14,143 nucleotides of DNA from contig JBNJGN010000018.1 of NCBI GenBank assembly GCA_051747785.1, positions 1 to 14,143 on the forward strand. The letters run 5' to 3'. This DNA is from SKVL01 sp051747785 (GTDB lineage: Bacteria; Patescibacteriota; Minisyncoccia; Phycocordibacterales; CSBR16-193). Below, one piece after another: positions 12,696-14,143 of this stretch (positions are counted from its first letter, which is position 1; every line of letters begins with the position of its first letter). The notes beneath the pieces are model-generated. The model was not told the DNA's origin and ran no database searches. It was given only the letters and a program-made list of their open reading frames with translations. The position numbers were made by a program, and so were the translations under genes.

Positions 12696-13295
12696 TTAAG
12701 ATGCAAGAGGGGACTGAATTGACAGGAAGTAAACCATAGCTATAAAAGTGGCATTGCCCAATATTAAACCGATTAGTAGCCATTTAAAATGAACTTTTCC
12801 CAATCCTAGAATGATCATAAGGAGCTCTTTAGGTAATGGCGCTGCTGCGGTGTATAAATAAGCAACCAGTGGCGTTAGGTACCTAGGTTTATTATTTAAC
12901 CAATTGGCGAAGTTCTCTATCTTTTTACTCCCTGTCATTTCATTAATGGCGTGATGGCCTTTGTGGCCTACGAGAAAGAAAATAACATCCCCAAATGATC
13001 TCGCCGGTGCTGCCACTAGTAGTAGAAGAAATATATTAAATTCTCCGGTGGAGGATAGAGCTACAAGAATGGTGTAAAAAGGGATAGAGGTAAAACCCGA
13101 TATCCCCATAAGTGCGGTTAGAAAGATTATTAAATAACCCCCTTTAATTCCGATATAATCAACTATTTCTGTTGGCGGTACGAATATGACAAAAGCTGTC
13201 CAAATAATGATAAATAATATGAGAAGTATAAAACCCGGATGGTTTTTAAAGGGATCAGGCTTTTGGTTAGGTGGTAATTTATTTTTACTCGTCAT
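12696..13295 (-). CDS. VTT/DedA-like small membrane protein
   Basis: A 199-residue protein with a basic, Pro-rich N-terminus and about five membrane segments (21-40, 52-80, 86-110, 143-163, 170-192). The pattern SGFTSIPFYTILVALSSTG, then ARSFGDVIFFLVGHKG, and a final region with YTAAAPLPKELLMIILGLGK fits the VTT (SNARE-associated/DedA) fold, in which re-entrant loops with proline and glycine face each other. DedA/VTT proteins act in the membrane as lipid scramblases or flippases (for example of undecaprenyl phosphate) and help keep the membrane potential. It is shorter and more divergent than classic DedA, so the family assignment is moderate. Its ATG lies inside the end of the PspC gene (11-base overlap), so it is translationally coupled to it. 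Confidence 0.78.
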   Translation of the reverse strand: MTSKNKLPPNQKPDPFKNHPGFILLILFIIIWTAFVIFVPPTEIVDYIGIKGGYLIIFLTALMGISGFTSIPFYTILVALSSTGEFNIFLLLLVAAPARSFGDVIFFLVGHKGHHAINEMTGSKKIENFANWLNNKPRYLTPLVAYLYTAAAPLPKELLMIILGLGKVHFKWLLIGLILGNATFIAMVYFLSIQSPLAS

Positions 13296-14094
13296 TTTCC
13301 GTAAGGTTTGATCTTGCTTTGTTTTCTACTATTCTGTTCAACTCGGTAAGTGTTTCTTTGTGTAGTGATTGGAAATTTAATATATCATTAACATATCTGG
13401 TGGGGAAAATATCTCTTATATCTTCCTCGTAATGAGAGCCATCGCGGGGAACCTGATTTTTAATCGTTTCATTCTTGGAGAAGGTTATTGCTAAGGGTAG
13501 GGAAGTTGCCGTGCCCATTTTAAGCTCTCCGTTATCTTTGTAATATTCGGCTATATAGCCCCAGATAAATATCTGATTAGCACTTCTTCCAAACTCGTGA
13601 TGTTCAGCGAATACTGTTCCGTTGTGATTTTTTTGTATAACACTCTCTTCCAGGTGGTCATTTATTAAAGCTTTTTCGGGACCTGGTAGTCTTTTTTCTA
13701 CCACTTTCGTTTTTTCATGGTATGTATGTTGTGAGGATTCATCCTTGAAGAAGGGGTTCATGTTATCAAAGTCTGTATTATGGATGTAACTTCTAAAAGC
13801 TAATAACACGACGACGGGAGATAGCAGTAAGAGTGTAAGCATAATTATTATTATCCAAAGCCATTTTTTCTGACGGTTTGGCTGTTCTGTCTCCTCCTCA
13901 AGGCCTGTTTTTTCTTTGGGTATGATAAATATGGCTATTATATAAGCAATAATAAAAGGAATGATTCCTGTTAAAAAGAAAAGTATAACGGCAAGTAATC
14001 TAAACATCACAGGGTCTACCTGAAAGTAGTCTCCCATTCCACCGAAAACTCCGGCTAACACTTTATCATCTTTGCTTCTTTTGATCTTTTTCAT
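13285..14094 (-). CDS. PspC domain protein with unknown extracytoplasmic domain
   Basis: A 269-residue protein. Residues 3-60 are a PspC domain: KRSKDDKVLAGVFGGMGDYF, then VDPVMFRLLAVILFF and a membrane helix to about 58, ending in IIPKEK. PspC domains are membrane parts of phage-shock or related envelope-stress systems. A second membrane segment follows at 77-100. The remaining 165 residues (about 105-269) should lie outside the cell and match nothing I recognise; they include FGRSANQIFIWGYIAEYYKD and a C-terminal charged helix (LHKETLTELNRIVENKA). The gene is the first of a two-gene operon and overlaps the VTT gene by 11 bases, which ties an envelope-stress-type protein to a possible lipid-moving one. 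No Shine-Dalgarno sequence is visible before the ATG. Confidence 0.85.
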   Translation of the reverse strand: MKKIKRSKDDKVLAGVFGGMGDYFQVDPVMFRLLAVILFFLTGIIPFIIAYIIAIFIIPKEKTGLEEETEQPNRQKKWLWIIIIMLTLLLLSPVVVLLAFRSYIHNTDFDNMNPFFKDESSQHTYHEKTKVVEKRLPGPEKALINDHLEESVIQKNHNGTVFAEHHEFGRSANQIFIWGYIAEYYKDNGELKMGTATSLPLAITFSKNETIKNQVPRDGSHYEEDIRDIFPTRYVNDILNFQSLHKETLTELNRIVENKARSNLTENDE

Positions 14095-14103
14095 GTTGGA
14101 AGA

Positions 14104-14131
14104 AAAATATTAAATGTAAAACTAACCTCAA
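14104..14131 (-). promoter_or_regulatory. Possible promoter of the PspC-VTT operon
   Basis: On the minus strand, TTGAGG (plus-strand positions 14126-14131), a 16-base spacer and TATTTT (14104-14109) lie just upstream of the ATG at 14094. The -10 ends nine bases from the start codon, which again would give an almost leaderless mRNA. Matches are four of six in each hexamer. Confidence 0.35.
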
Positions 14132-14143
14132 TGAGTATTATTT

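Overview
The window looks like a chromosomal stretch from an uncultivated low-G+C bacterium, most likely a member of the Candidate Phyla Radiation/Patescibacteria. This is inferred from the gene mix: a GFTLIELL pseudopilin, a SipW/TasA-type secreted protein, YibE/F, DUF4349, DUF134/DUF5320 and PspC proteins, many small single-membrane-pass proteins of unknown role, short operons, and a mixture of strong Shine-Dalgarno starts with starts that lack one. TGA is used as a stop, so the code is standard. There is no rRNA, tRNA or ribosomal-protein gene to fix the phylum. I see no CRISPR array, insertion sequence or prophage.

Left part (1-3300, all genes on the minus strand). A TasA/camelysin-type secreted protein cut by the window edge runs at its C-terminus into what looks like a beta-helix domain. 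Upstream lies a ~500-base gene-free stretch with three REP-like hairpins and a repeated 22-base spacer. Then come a small secreted protein with tentative similarity to the curli chaperone CsgH/CsgC, a 78-residue unknown protein and a DUF4349 membrane protein. The last three genes each have their own hairpin terminator.

Middle (3400-8370). A single-pass unknown protein is followed by a stand-alone MraZ-like protein with two SpoVT/AbrB-type halves. A bidirectional terminator separates it from a DUF134 regulator and a DUF5320 protein on the minus strand. Behind these is a heavily frameshifted YegS/diacylglycerol-kinase-like pseudogene lying directly downstream of a membrane-anchored, possibly beta-propeller protein. 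A type IV pilin-like gene then converges on, and overlaps, a YibE/F membrane protein.

Right part (8370-14143). A 435-base AT-rich promoter region drives a two-gene unit: a membrane-tethered PhnD-type ligand-binding protein followed by a two-pass HAMP/coiled-coil protein with no kinase or cyclase domain. Together they look like the sensing half of a signalling system without its output. Next are a CDP-alcohol phosphatidyltransferase gene broken by one extra base in a run of six G, a membrane-anchored divergent polysaccharide deacetylase on the plus strand, and a translationally coupled PspC-VTT membrane operon on the minus strand.

Nearly every gene here acts at or outside the membrane. Common themes are surface fibres (TasA, CsgH-like, pilin), membrane lipid metabolism (a decayed lipid kinase, a frameshifted phosphatidyltransferase) and envelope sensing or maintenance (PhnD/HAMP, PspC/VTT, DUF4349).
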